Source: Prosopocoilus inquinatus (Eukaryota > Arthropoda > Insecta > Coleoptera > Lucanidae). From it: a stretch of 64,000 bases of DNA. Shown one piece after another: positions 7,243 through 18,000 of this stretch (the stretch's first letter is position 1; every line of letters begins with the position of its first letter). The stretch lies in contig CM069871.1 in assembly GCA_036172665.1 (NCBI GenBank), positions 62,680,713 through 62,744,712 of the forward strand. Reading direction: 5' to 3'. A model generated the notes under the pieces. The model searched no databases and was not told where the DNA came from. It saw only the letters and a program-made list of their open reading frames with translations. A program made the translations under genes and the position numbers.

Positions 7243-8654
7243 AGCTGCATAATACAGATGCAGTTTCGACCTTCACACTCGATAGGAAAAGAAGTTTTCG
7301 CTTTGGAAAAATTGCTGTTTGTGGGGGAATTAAACGTTTCCCTCTCAGGGGAATGACGTTCTCCACTGGTCATCCAACGGAGGAAACAGCATCGTTCCAT
7401 CTCTCTCCGTCTATGAGTAATCGCGATTTCTCTGAAAAAAATTGGCGGAGGCGCCGGGTATGAATTTAAACAAGCAATATCTCCGGAACGGTTGGAGTTG
7501 GGAAGATGCGGTTTTCACTGCTGCGTAGCATTCGGCCAGCTGCATAATACAGATGCAGTTTCGACCTTCACACTCGATTGGAAAAGAAGTTTTCGCTTTG
7601 GAAAAATTGCTGTTTGTGGGGGAATTAAACGTTTCCCTCTCAGGGGAATGACGTTCTCCACTGGTCATCCAACGGAGGAAACAGCATCGTTCCATCTCTC
7701 TCCGTCTCTGAGTAATCGCGATTTTTCTGAAAGAAATTGGCGGAGGCGCCGGGTATGAATTTAAACAAGCATTATCTCCGGAACGGTTGGAGTTGGGAAG
7801 ATGCGGTTTTCACTGCTGCGTAGCATTCGGCCAGCTGCATAATACAGATGCAGTTTCGACCTTCACACTCGATTGGAAAAGAAGTTTTCGCTTTGGAAAA
7901 ATTGCTGTTTGTGGGGGAATTAAACGTTTCCCTCTCAGGGGAATGACGTTCTCCACTGGTCATCCAACGGAGAAAACAGCATCGTTCTATCTCTCTCCGT
8001 CTCTGAGTAATAGCGATTTTTCTGAAAGAAATTGGCGGAGGCGCCGGGTATGAATTTAAACAAGCATTATCTCCGGAACGGTTGGAGTTAGGAAGACGCG
8101 GTTTTCACTGCTGCGTAGCATTCGGCCAGCTGCATAATACAGATGCAGTTTCGACCTTCACACTCGATTGGAAAAGAAGTTTTCGCTTTGGAAAAATTGC
8201 TGTATGTGGGGGAATTAAACGTTTCCCTCTCAGGGGAATGACGTTCTCCACTGGTCATCCAACGGAGAAAACAGCATCGTTCCATCTCTCTCCGTCTCTG
8301 AGTAATCGCGATTTTTCTGAAAGAAATTGGCGGAGGCGCCGGGTATGAATTTAAACAAACATTATCTCCGGAACGGTTGGAGTTAGGAAGATGCGGTTTT
8401 CACTGCTGCGTAGCATTCGGCCAGCTGCATAATACAGATGCAGTTTCGACCTTCACACTCGATTGGAAAAGAAGTTTTCGCTTTGGAAAAATTGCTGTTT
8501 GTGGGGGAATTAAACGTTTCCCTCTCAGGGGAATGACGTTCTCCACTGGTCATCCAACGGAGGAAACAGCATCGTTCCATCTCTCTCCGTCTCTGAGTAA
8601 ACGCGATTTTTCTGAAAGAAATTGGCGGAGGCGCCGGGTATGAATTTAAACAAG
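7243..8654 (+). repeat. Monomer block 2 (tail plus monomers 7492, 7787, 8082, 8377)
   Basis: Four full 295-bp monomers. The first two begin TTGGAGTTGGG and the later ones TTGGAGTTAGG. The monomer at 8082 has GACGCGG and a private GTATGTGG. The last ends AGTAAACGCG, the marker that also precedes inserts 1 and 3. Confidence 0.92.
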
Positions 8655-8902
8655 ATATTGCTTGTTTAAATTTTTGCACGAGCACTCGCACGAGCACTCG
8701 TACGAGCATTCGCACGAGAACTCGCACGAGCACTCACACGAACATTCGCACGAGCACTTGCACGAACATTCTCAAGAGCACTTGCACGAACACCCGCACG
8801 AGCACTCGCACGAGCACTCGCATGAGCACTCGCACGAGCAATCGCATGAACATTCGCACGAGCACTCGCACGAGCACGAGCACTGGCACAAACATTCGCA
8901 CG
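8655..8902 (+). repeat. Composite insert 2 (480-bp class, CTCAAGAGC variant)
   Basis: 248-bp insert with a private change CTCAAGAGC at 8771, shared only with the insert at 13412 (offset 4,757). This marks a copied segment. Confidence 0.92.
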
Positions 8903-9724
8903 AGCTGCATAATACAGATGCAGTTTCGACCTTCACACTCGATAGGAAAAGAAGTTTTCGCTTTGGAAAAATTGCTGTTTGTGGGGGAATTAAACGTTTC
9001 CCTCTCAGGAGAATGACGTTCTCCACTGGTCATCCAGCGGAGAAAACAGCATCGTTCTATCTCTCTCCGTCTCTGAGTAATAGCGATTTTTCTGAAAGAA
9101 ATTGGCGGAGGCGCCGGGTATGAATTTAAACAAGCATTATCTCCGGAACGGTTGGAGTTAGGAAGACTCGGTTTTCACTGCTGCGTAGCATTCGGCCAGC
9201 TGCATAATACAGATGCAGTTTCGACCTTCACACTCGATTGGAAAAGAAGTTTTCGCTTTGGAAAAATTGCTGTTTGTGGGGGAATTAAACGTTTCCCTCT
9301 CAGGGGAATGACGTTCTCCACTGGTCATCCAACGGAGGAAACAGCATCGTTCTATCTCTCTCCGTCTCTGAGTAATAGCGATTTTTCTGAAAGAAATTGG
9401 CGGAGGCGCCGGGTATGAATTTAAACAAGCATTATCTCCGGAACGGTTGGAGTTAGGAAGACGCGGTTTTCACTGCTGCGTAGCATTCGGCCAGCTGCAT
9501 AATACAGATGCAGTTTCGACCTTCACACTCGATTGGAAAAGAAGTTTTCGCTTTGGAAAAATTGCTGTTTGTGGGGGAATTAAACGTTTCCCTCTCAGGG
9601 GAATGACGTTCTCCACTGGTCATCCAACGGAGGAAACAGCATCGTTCCATCTCTCTCCGTCTCTGAGTAAACGCGATTTTTCTGAAAGAAATTGGCGGAG
9701 GCGCCGGGTATGAATTTAAACAAG
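8903..9724 (+). repeat. Monomer block 3 (tail plus monomers 9152, 9447)
   Basis: Two monomers. The one at 9152 has GACTCGG in place of GATGCGG, a rare variant also found at 10258 and 13909. Block ends with the AGTAAACGCG marker. Confidence 0.92.
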
Positions 9725-10008
9725 ATATTGCTTGTTTAAATTTTTGCACGAACACTCGCATGAGCACTCGCACGAACATTCGCACGAGCACTCGCACGAG
9801 CACTCGTACGAGCATTCGCACGAGAACTCGCACGAGCACTCACACGAACATTCGCACGAGCACTTGCACGAACATTCTCACGAGCACTTGCACGAACACC
9901 CGCACGAGCACTCGCACGAGCACTCGCATGAGCACTCGCACGAGCAATCGCATGAACATTCGCACGAGCACTCGCACGAGCACGAGCACTGGCACAAACA
10001 TTCGCACG
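9725..10008 (+). repeat. Composite insert 3 (516-bp class)
   Basis: 284-bp insert, the first of the long class in the window: it has three extra 12-mers near its start, including GCATGAGCACTC and an AACATT copy. The tail is of the TTTCGACCTTC type, as in the short class, so it looks intermediate between the two classes. Confidence 0.92.
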
Positions 10009-11125
10009 AGCTGCATAATACAGATGCAGTTTCGACCTTCACACTCGATAGGAAAAGAAGTTTTCGCTTTGGAAAAATTGCTGTTTGTGGGGGAATTAAA
10101 CGTTTCCCTCTCAGGAGAATGACGTTCTCCACTGGTCATCCAGCGGAGAAAACAGCATCGTTCTATCTCTCTCCGTCTCTGAGTAATAGCGATTTTTCTG
10201 AAAGAAATTGGCGGAGGCGCCGGGTATGAATTTAAACAAGCATTATCTCCGGAACGGTTGGAGTTAGGAAGACTCGGTTTTCACTGCTGCGTAGCATTCG
10301 GCCAGCTGCATAATACAGATGCAGTTTCGACCTTCACACTCGATTGGAAAAGAAGTTTTCGCTTTGGAAAAATTGCTGTTTGTGGGGGAATTAAACGTTT
10401 CCCTCTCAGGGGAATGACGTTCTCCACTGGTCATCCAACGGAGGAAACAGCATCGTTCTATCTCTCTCCGTCTCTGAGTAATAGCGATTTTTCTGAAAGA
10501 AATTGGCGGAGGCGCCGGGTATGAATTTAATCAAGCATTATCTCCGGAACGGTTGGAGTTAGGAAGATGCGGTTTTCACTGCTGCGTAGCATTCGGCCAG
10601 CTGCATAATACAGATGCAGTTTCGACCTTCACACTCGATTGGAAAAGAAGTTTTCGCTTTGGAAAAATTGCTGTTTGTGGGGGAATTAAACGTTTCCCTC
10701 TCAGGGGAATGACGTTCTCCACTGGTCATCCAACGGAGAAAACAGCATCGTTCCATCTCTCTCCGTCTCTGAGTAATCGCGATTTTTCTGAAAGAAATTG
10801 GCGGAGGCGCCGGGTATGAATTTAAACAAGCATTATCTCCGGAACGGTTGGAGTTAGGAAGATGCGGTTTTCACTGCTGCGTAGCATTCGGCCAGCTGCA
10901 TAATACAGATGCAGTTTCGACCTTCACACTCGATTGGAAAAGAAGTTTTCGCTTTGGAAAAATTGCTGTTTGTGGGGGAATTAAACGTTTCCCTCTCAGG
11001 GGAATGACGTTCTCCACTGGTCATCCAACGGAGAAAACAGCATCGTTCTATCTCTCTCTGTCTATGAATAATCGCGATTTTACTGAAAGAAATTGGCGGA
11101 GGCGCCGGGTATGAATTTAAACAAG
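10009..11125 (+). repeat. Monomer block 4 (tail plus monomers 10258, 10553, 10848)
   Basis: The monomer at 10258 has the GACTCGG variant. GAATTTAATCAAG at about 10523 recurs at offset 3,651. The last monomer carries CTGTCTATGAATAATCGCG and ATTTTACTGAAAG, the marker that precedes nearly all later composite units. Confidence 0.92.
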
Positions 11126-11409
11126 ATATTGCTTGTTTAAATTTTTGCACGAACACTCGCATGAGCACTCGCACGAACATTCGCACGAGCACTCGCACGA
11201 GCACTCTTACGAGCATTCGCACGAGAACTCGCACGAGCACTCACACGAACATTCGCACGAGCACTTGCACGAACATTCTCACGAGCACTTGCACGAACAC
11301 CCGCACGAGCACTCGCACGAGCACTCGCATGAGCACTCGCACGAGCAATCGCATGAACATTCGCACGAGCACTCGCACGAGCACGAGCACTGGCACAAAC
11401 ATTCGCACG
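11126..11409 (+). repeat. Composite insert 4 (516-bp class), reference example
   Basis: After GAATTTAAACAAG come ATATTG and CTTGTTTAAATT, which form a perfect 12-bp inverted repeat with 6-base spacer. The stretch from AGATATTG to TTTAAATT is the exact reverse complement of 20 bases of the CAATATC-type monomer. About 22 copies of the 12-mer GCACGAGCACTC with ordered variants follow. The insert rejoins the monomer at AGCTGCATAATA; both sides have CATTCG just before the join. The tail carries TTTCGCTCTTC. Confidence 0.93.
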
Positions 11410-13411
11410 AGCTGCATAATACAGATGCAGTTTCGCTCTTCACACTCGATAGGAAAAGAAGTTTTCGCTTTGGAAAAATTGCTGTTTGTGGGGGAATTAA
11501 ACGTTTCCCTCTCAGGGGAATGACGTTCTCCACTGGTCATCCAACGGAGGAAACAGCATCGTTCCATCTCTCTCCGTCTCTGAGTAATCGCGATTTTTCT
11601 GAAAAAAATTGGCGGAGGCGCCGGGTATGAATTTAAACAAGCAATATCTCCGGAACGGTTGGAGTTGGGAAGATGCGGTTTTCACTGCTGCGTAGCATTC
11701 GGCAAGCTGCATAATACAGATGCAGTTTCGACCTTCACACTCGATAGGAAAAGAAGTTTTCGCTTTGGATAAATTGCTGTTTGTGGGGGAATTAAACGTT
11801 TCCCTCTCAGGAGAATGACGTTCTCCACTGGTCATCCAACGGAGGAAACAGCATCGTTCCATCTCTCTCAGTCTCTGAGTAATCGCGATTTTTCTGAAAA
11901 AAATTGGCGGAGGCGCCGGGTATGAATTTAAACAAGCAATATCTCCGGAACGGTTGGAGTTGGGAAGATGCGGTTTTCACTGCTGCGTAGCATTCGGCCA
12001 GCTGCATAATACAGATGCAGTTTCGACCTTCACACTCGATTGGAAAAGAAGTTTTCGCTTTGGAAAAATTGCTGTTTGTGGGGGAATTAAACGTTTCCCT
12101 CTCAGGGGAATGACGTTCTCCACTGGTCATCCAACGGAGAAAACAGCATCGTTCCATCTCTCTCCGTCTCTGAGTAATCGCGATTTTTCTGAAAGAAATT
12201 GGCGGAGGCGCCGGGTATGAATTTAAACAAGCATTATCTCCGGAACGGTTGGAGTTAGGAAGATGCGGTTTTCACTGCTGCGTAGCATTCGGCCAGCTGC
12301 ATAATACAGATGCAGTTTCGACCTTCACACTCGATTGGAAAAGAAGTTTTCGCTTTGGAAAAATTGCTGTTTGTGGGGGAATTAAACGTTTCCCTCTCAG
12401 GGGAATGACGTTCTCCACTGGTCATCCAACGGAGAAAACAGCATCGTTCTATCTCTCTCCGTCTCTGAGTAATAGCGATTTTTCTGAAAGAAATTGGCGG
12501 AGGCGCCGGGTATGAATTTAAACAAGCATTATCTCCGGAGCGGTTGGAGTTAGGAAGACGCGGTTTTCACTGCTGCGTAGCATTCGGCCAGCTGCATAAT
12601 ACAGATGCAGTTTCGACCTTCACACTCGATTGGAAAAGAAGTTTTCGCTTTGGAAAAATTGCTGTTTGTGGGGGAATTAAACGTTTCCCTCTCAGGGGAA
12701 TGACGTTCTCCACTGGTCATCCAACGGAGGAAACAGCATCGTTCCATCTCTCTCCGTCTATGAGTAATCGCGATATCTCTGAAAAAAATTGGCGGAGGCG
12801 CCGGGTATGAATTTAAACAAGCAATATCTCCGGAACGGTTGGAGTTGGGAAGATGCGGTTTTCACTGCTGCGTAGCATTCGGCCAGCTGCATAATACAGA
12901 TGCAGTTTCGACCTTCACACTCGATTGGAAAAGAAGTTTTCGCTTTGGAAAAATTGCTGTTTGTGGGGGAATTAAACGTTTCCCTCTCAGGGGAATGACG
13001 TTCTCCACTGGTCATCCAACGGAGAAAACAGCATCGTTCCATCTCTCTCCGTCTCTGAGTAATCGCGATTTTTCTGAAAGAAATTGGCGGAGGCGCCGGG
13101 TATGAATTTAAACAAGCATTATCTCCGGAACGGTTGGAGTTAGGAAGATGCGGTTTTCACTGCTGCGTAGCATTCGGCCAGCTGCATAATACAGATGCAG
13201 TTTCGACCTTCACACTCGATTGGAAAAGAAGTTTTCGCTTTGGAAAAATTGCTGTTTGTGGGGGAATTAAACGTTTCCCTCTCAGGGGAATGACGTTCTC
13301 CACTGGTCATCCAACGGAGGAAACAGCATCGTTCCATCTCTCTCCGTCTCTGAGGAATAGCGATTTTTCTGAAAGAAATTGGCGGAGGCGCCGGGTATGA
13401 ATTTAAACAAG
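11410..13411 (+). repeat. Monomer block 5 (tail plus six monomers, 11659-13134)
   Basis: The monomer at 11659 has CGGCAAGC and GGATAAATTG, as at 6127. A private CTCTCAGTCTCTG lies near 11866. CTCCGGAGCGG at 12533 recurs at 16184 and 25771. The monomer at 12544 has CGATATCTCTG. The last has CTGAGGAATAGCG. Confidence 0.92.
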
Positions 13412-13659
13412 ATATTGCTTGTTTAAATTTTTGCACGAGCACTCGCACGAGCACTCGTACGAGCATTCGCACGAGAACTCGCACGAGCACTCACACGAAC
13501 ATTCGCACGAGCACTTGCACGAACATTCTCAAGAGCACTTGCACGAACACCCGCACGAGCACTCGCACGAGCACTCGCATGAGCACTCGCACGAGCAATC
13601 GCATGAACATTCGCACGAGCACTCGCACGAGCACGAGCACTGGCACAAACATTCGCACG
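13412..13659 (+). repeat. Composite insert 5 (480-bp class, CTCAAGAGC variant)
   Basis: 248-bp insert, a copy of insert 2 including CTCAAGAGC at 13528 (offset exactly 4,757). Confidence 0.92.
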
Positions 13660-14776
13660 AGCTGCATAATACAGATGCAGTTTCGACCTTCACACTCGAT
13701 AGGAAAAGAAGTTTTCGCTTTGGAAAAATTGCTGTTTGTGGGGGAATTAAACGTTTCCCTCTCAGGAGAATGACGTTCTCCACTGGTCATCCAGCGGAGA
13801 AAACAGCATCGTTCTATCTCTCTCCGTCTCTGAGTAATAGCGATTTTTCTGAAAGAAATTGGCGGAGGCGCCGGGTATGAATTTAAACAAGCATTATCTC
13901 CGGAACGGTTGGAGTTAGGAAGACTCGGTTTTCACTGCTGCGTAGCATTCGGCCAGCTGCATAATACAGATGCAGTTTCGACCTTCACACTCGATTGGAA
14001 AAGAAGTTTTCGCTTTGGAAAAATTGCTGTTTGTGGGGGAATTAAACGTTTCCCTCTCAGGGGAATGACGTTCTCCACTGGTCATCCAACGGAGGAAACA
14101 GCATCGTTCTATCTCTCTCCGTCTCTGAGTAATAGCGATTTTTCTGAAAGAAATTGGCGGAGGCGCCGGGTATGAATTTAATCAAGCATTATCTCCGGAA
14201 CGGTTGGAGTTAGGAAGATGCGGTTTTCACTGCTGCGTAGCATTCGGCCAGCTGCATAATACAGATGCAGTTTCGACCTTCACACTCGATTGGAAAAGAA
14301 GTTTTCGCTTTGGAAAAATTGCTGTTTGTGGGGGAATTAAACGTTTCCCTCTCAGGGGAATGACGTTCTCCACTGGTCATCCAACGGAGAAAACAGCATC
14401 GTTCCATCTCTCTCCGTCTCTGAGTAATCGCGATTTTTCTGAAAGAAATTGGCGGAGGCGCCGGGTATGAATTTAAACAAGCATTATCTCCGGAACGGTT
14501 GGAGTTAGGAAGATGCGGTTTTCACTGCTGCGTAGCATTCGGCCAGCTGCATAATACAGATGCAGTTTCGACCTTCACACTCGATTGGAAAAGAAGTTTT
14601 CGCTTTGGAAAAATTGCTGTTTGTGGGGGAATTAAACGTTTCCCTCTCAGGGGAATGACGTTCTCCACTGGTCATCCAACGGAGAAAACAGCATCGTTCT
14701 ATCTCTCTCTGTCTATGAATAATCGCGATTTTACTGAAAGAAATTGGCGGAGGCGCCGGGTATGAATTTAAACAAG
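13660..14776 (+). repeat. Monomer block 6 (tail plus monomers 13909, 14204, 14499)
   Basis: Near-identical to block 4 at offset 3,651, including GACTCGG, GAATTTAATCAAG (about 14174) and the CTATGAATAATCGCG marker monomer in front of the insert. Confidence 0.92.
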
Positions 14777-15060
14777 ATATTGCTTGTTTAAATTTTTGCA
14801 CGAACACTCGCATGAGCACTCGCACGAACATTCGCACGAGCACTCGCACGAGCACTCTTACGAGCATTCGCACGAGAACTCGCACGAGCACTCACACGAA
14901 CATTCGCACGAGCACTTGCACGAACATTCTCACGAGCACTTGCACGAACACCCGCACGAGCACTCGCACGAGCACTCGCATGAGCACTCGCACGAGCAAT
15001 CGCATGAACATTCGCACGAGCACTCGCACGAGCACGAGCACTGGCACAAACATTCGCACG
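14777..15060 (+). repeat. Composite insert 6 (516-bp class)
   Basis: 284-bp insert. It is the offset-3,651 copy of insert 4 and the offset-9,587 partner of insert 8. It has CACCCGCACG and a CACTCTTACG copy and is followed by TTTCGCTCTTC. Confidence 0.92.
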
Positions 15061-18000
15061 AGCTGCATAATACAGATGCAGTTTCGCTCTTCACACTCGA
15101 TAGGAAAAGAAGTTTTCGCTTTGGAAAAATTGCTGTTTGTGGGGGAATTAAACGTTTCCCTCTCAGGGGAATGACGTTCTCCACTGGTCATCCAACGGAG
15201 GAAACAGCATCGTTCCATCTCTCTCCGTCTCTGAGTAATCGCGATTTTTCTGAAAAAAATTGGCGGAGGCGCCGGGTATGAATTTAAACAAGCAATATCT
15301 CCGGAACGGTTGGAGTTGGGAAGATGCGGTTTTCACTGCTGCGTAGCATTCGGCAAGCTGCATAATACAGATGCAGTTTCGACCTTCACACTCGATAGGA
15401 AAAGAAGTTTTCGCTTTGGATAAATTGCTGTTTGTGGGGGAATTAAACGTTTCCCTCTCAGGAGAATGACGTTCTCCACTGGTCATCCAACGGAGGAAAC
15501 AGCATCGTTCCATCTCTCTCCGTCTCTGAGTAATCGCGATTTTTCTGAAAAAAATTGGCGGAGGCGCCGGGTATGAATTTAAACAAGCAATATCTCCGGA
15601 ACGGTTGGAGTTGGGAAGATGCGGTTTTCACTGCTGCGTAGCATTCGGCCAGCTGCATAATACAGATGCAGTTTCGACCTTCACACTCGATTGGAAAAGA
15701 AGTTTTCGCTTTGGAAAAATTGCTGTTTGTGGGGGAATTAAACGTTTCCCTCTCAGGGGAATGACGTTCTCCACTGGTCATCCAACGGAGAAAACAGCAT
15801 CGTTCCATCTCTCTCCGTCTCTGAGTAATCGCGATTTTTCTGAAAGAAATTGGCGGAGGCGCCGGGTATGAATTTAAACAAGCATTATCTCCGGAACGGT
15901 TGGAGTTAGGAAGATGCGGTTTTCACTGCTGCGTAGCATTCGGCCAGCTGCATAATACAGATGCAGTTTCGACCTTCACACTCGATTGGAAAAGAAGTTT
16001 TCGCTTTGGAAAAATTGCTGTTTGTGGGGGAATTAAACGTTTCCCTCTCAGGGGAATGACGTTCTCCACTGGTCATCCAACGGAGAAAACAGCATCGTTC
16101 TATCTCTCTCCGTCTCTGAGTAATAGCGATTTTTCTGAAAGAAATTGGCGGAGGCGCCGGGTATGAATTTAAACAAGCATTATCTCCGGAGCGGTTGGAG
16201 TTAGGAAGACGCGGTTTTCACTGCTGCGTAGCATTCGGCCAGCTGCATAATACAGATGCAGTTTCGACCTTCACACTCGATTGGAAAAGAAGTTTTCGCC
16301 TTGGAAAAATTGCTGTTTGTGGGGGAATTAAACGTTTCCCTCTCAGGGGAATGACGTTCTCCACTGGTCATCCAACGGAGGAAACAGCATCGTTCCATCT
16401 CTCTCCGTCTATGAGTAATCGCGATTTCTCTGAAAAAAATTGGCGGAGGCGCCGGGTATGAATTTAAACAAGCAATATCTCCGGAACGGTTGGAGTTGGG
16501 AAGATGCGGTTTTCACTGCTGCGTAGCATTCGGCCAGCTGCATAATACAGATGCAGTTTCGACCTTCACACTCGATTGGAAAAGAAGTTTTCGCTTTGGA
16601 AAAATTGCTGTTTGTGGGGGAATTAAACGTTTCCCTCTCAGGGGAATGACGTTCTCCACTGGTCATCCAACGGAGGAAACAGCATCGTTCCATCTCTCTC
16701 CGTCTATGAGTAATCGCGATATCTCTGAAAAAAATTGGCGGAGGCGCCGGGTATGAATTTAAACAAGCAATATCTCCGGAACGGTTGGAGTTGGGAAGAT
16801 GCGGTTTTCACTGCTGCGTAGCATTCGGCCAGCTGCATAATACAGATGCAGTTTCGACCTTCACACTCGATTGGAAAAGAAGTTTTCGCTTTGGAAAAAT
16901 TGCTGTTTGTGGGGGAATTAAACGTTTCCCTCTCAGGGGAATGACGTTCTCCACTGGTCATCCAACGGAGAAAACAGCATCGTTCCATCTCTCTCCGTCT
17001 CTGAGTAATCGCGATTTTTCTGAAAGAAATTGGCGGAGGCGCCGGGTATGAATTTAAACAAGCATTATCTCCGGAACGGTTGGAGTTAGGAAGATGCGGT
17101 TTTCACTGCTGCGTAGCATTCGGCCAGCTGCATAATACAGATGCAGTTTCGACCTTCACACTCGATTGGAAAAGAAGTTTTCGCTTTGGAAAAATTGCTG
17201 TTTGTGGGGGAATTAAACGTTTCCCTCTCAGGGGAATGACGTTCTCCACTGGTCATCCAACGGAGGAAACAGCATCGTTCCATCTCTCTCCGTCTCTGAG
17301 TAATAGCGATTTTTCTGAAAGAAATTGGCGGAGGCGCCGGGTATGAATTTAAACAAGCATTATCTCCGGAACGGTTGGAGTTAGGAAGACGCGGTTTTCA
17401 CTGCTGCGTAGCATTCGGCCAGCTGCATAATACAGATGCAGTTTCGACCTTCACACTCGATTGGAAAAGAAGTTTTCGCTTTGGAAAAATTGCTGTTTGT
17501 GGGGGAATTAAACGTTTCCCTCTCAGGGGAATGACGTTCTCCACTGGTCATCCAACGGAGGAAACAGCATCGTTCCATCTCTCTCCGTCTCTGAGTAATA
17601 GCGATTTTTCTGAAAGAAATTGGCGGAGGCGCCGGGTATGAATTTAAACAAGCATTATCTCCGGAACGGTTGGAGTTAGGAAGACGCGGTTTTCACTGCT
17701 GCGTAGCATTCGGCCAGCTGCATAATACAGATGCAGTTTCGACCTTCACACTCGATTGGAAAAGAAGTTTTCGCTTTGGAAAAATTGCTGTTTGTGGGGG
17801 AATTAAACGTTTCCCTCTCAGGGGAATGACGTTCTCCACTGGTCATCCAACGGAGAAAACAGCATCGTTCCATCTCTCTCCGTCTCTGAGTAATAGCGAT
17901 TTTTCTGAAAGAAATTGTCGGAGGCGCCGGGTATGAAATTAAACAAGCAATATCTCCGGAACGGTTGGAGTTAGGAAGATGCGGTTTTCACTGCTGCGTA

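Noticed and set aside
12249..12543. CENP-B box or Pol III A/B boxes in the monomer
   Set aside because: No stretch fits the CENP-B box core pattern TTCGNNNNANNCGGG. GTTTCGACC resembles a B box but has an extra base and no partner A box.
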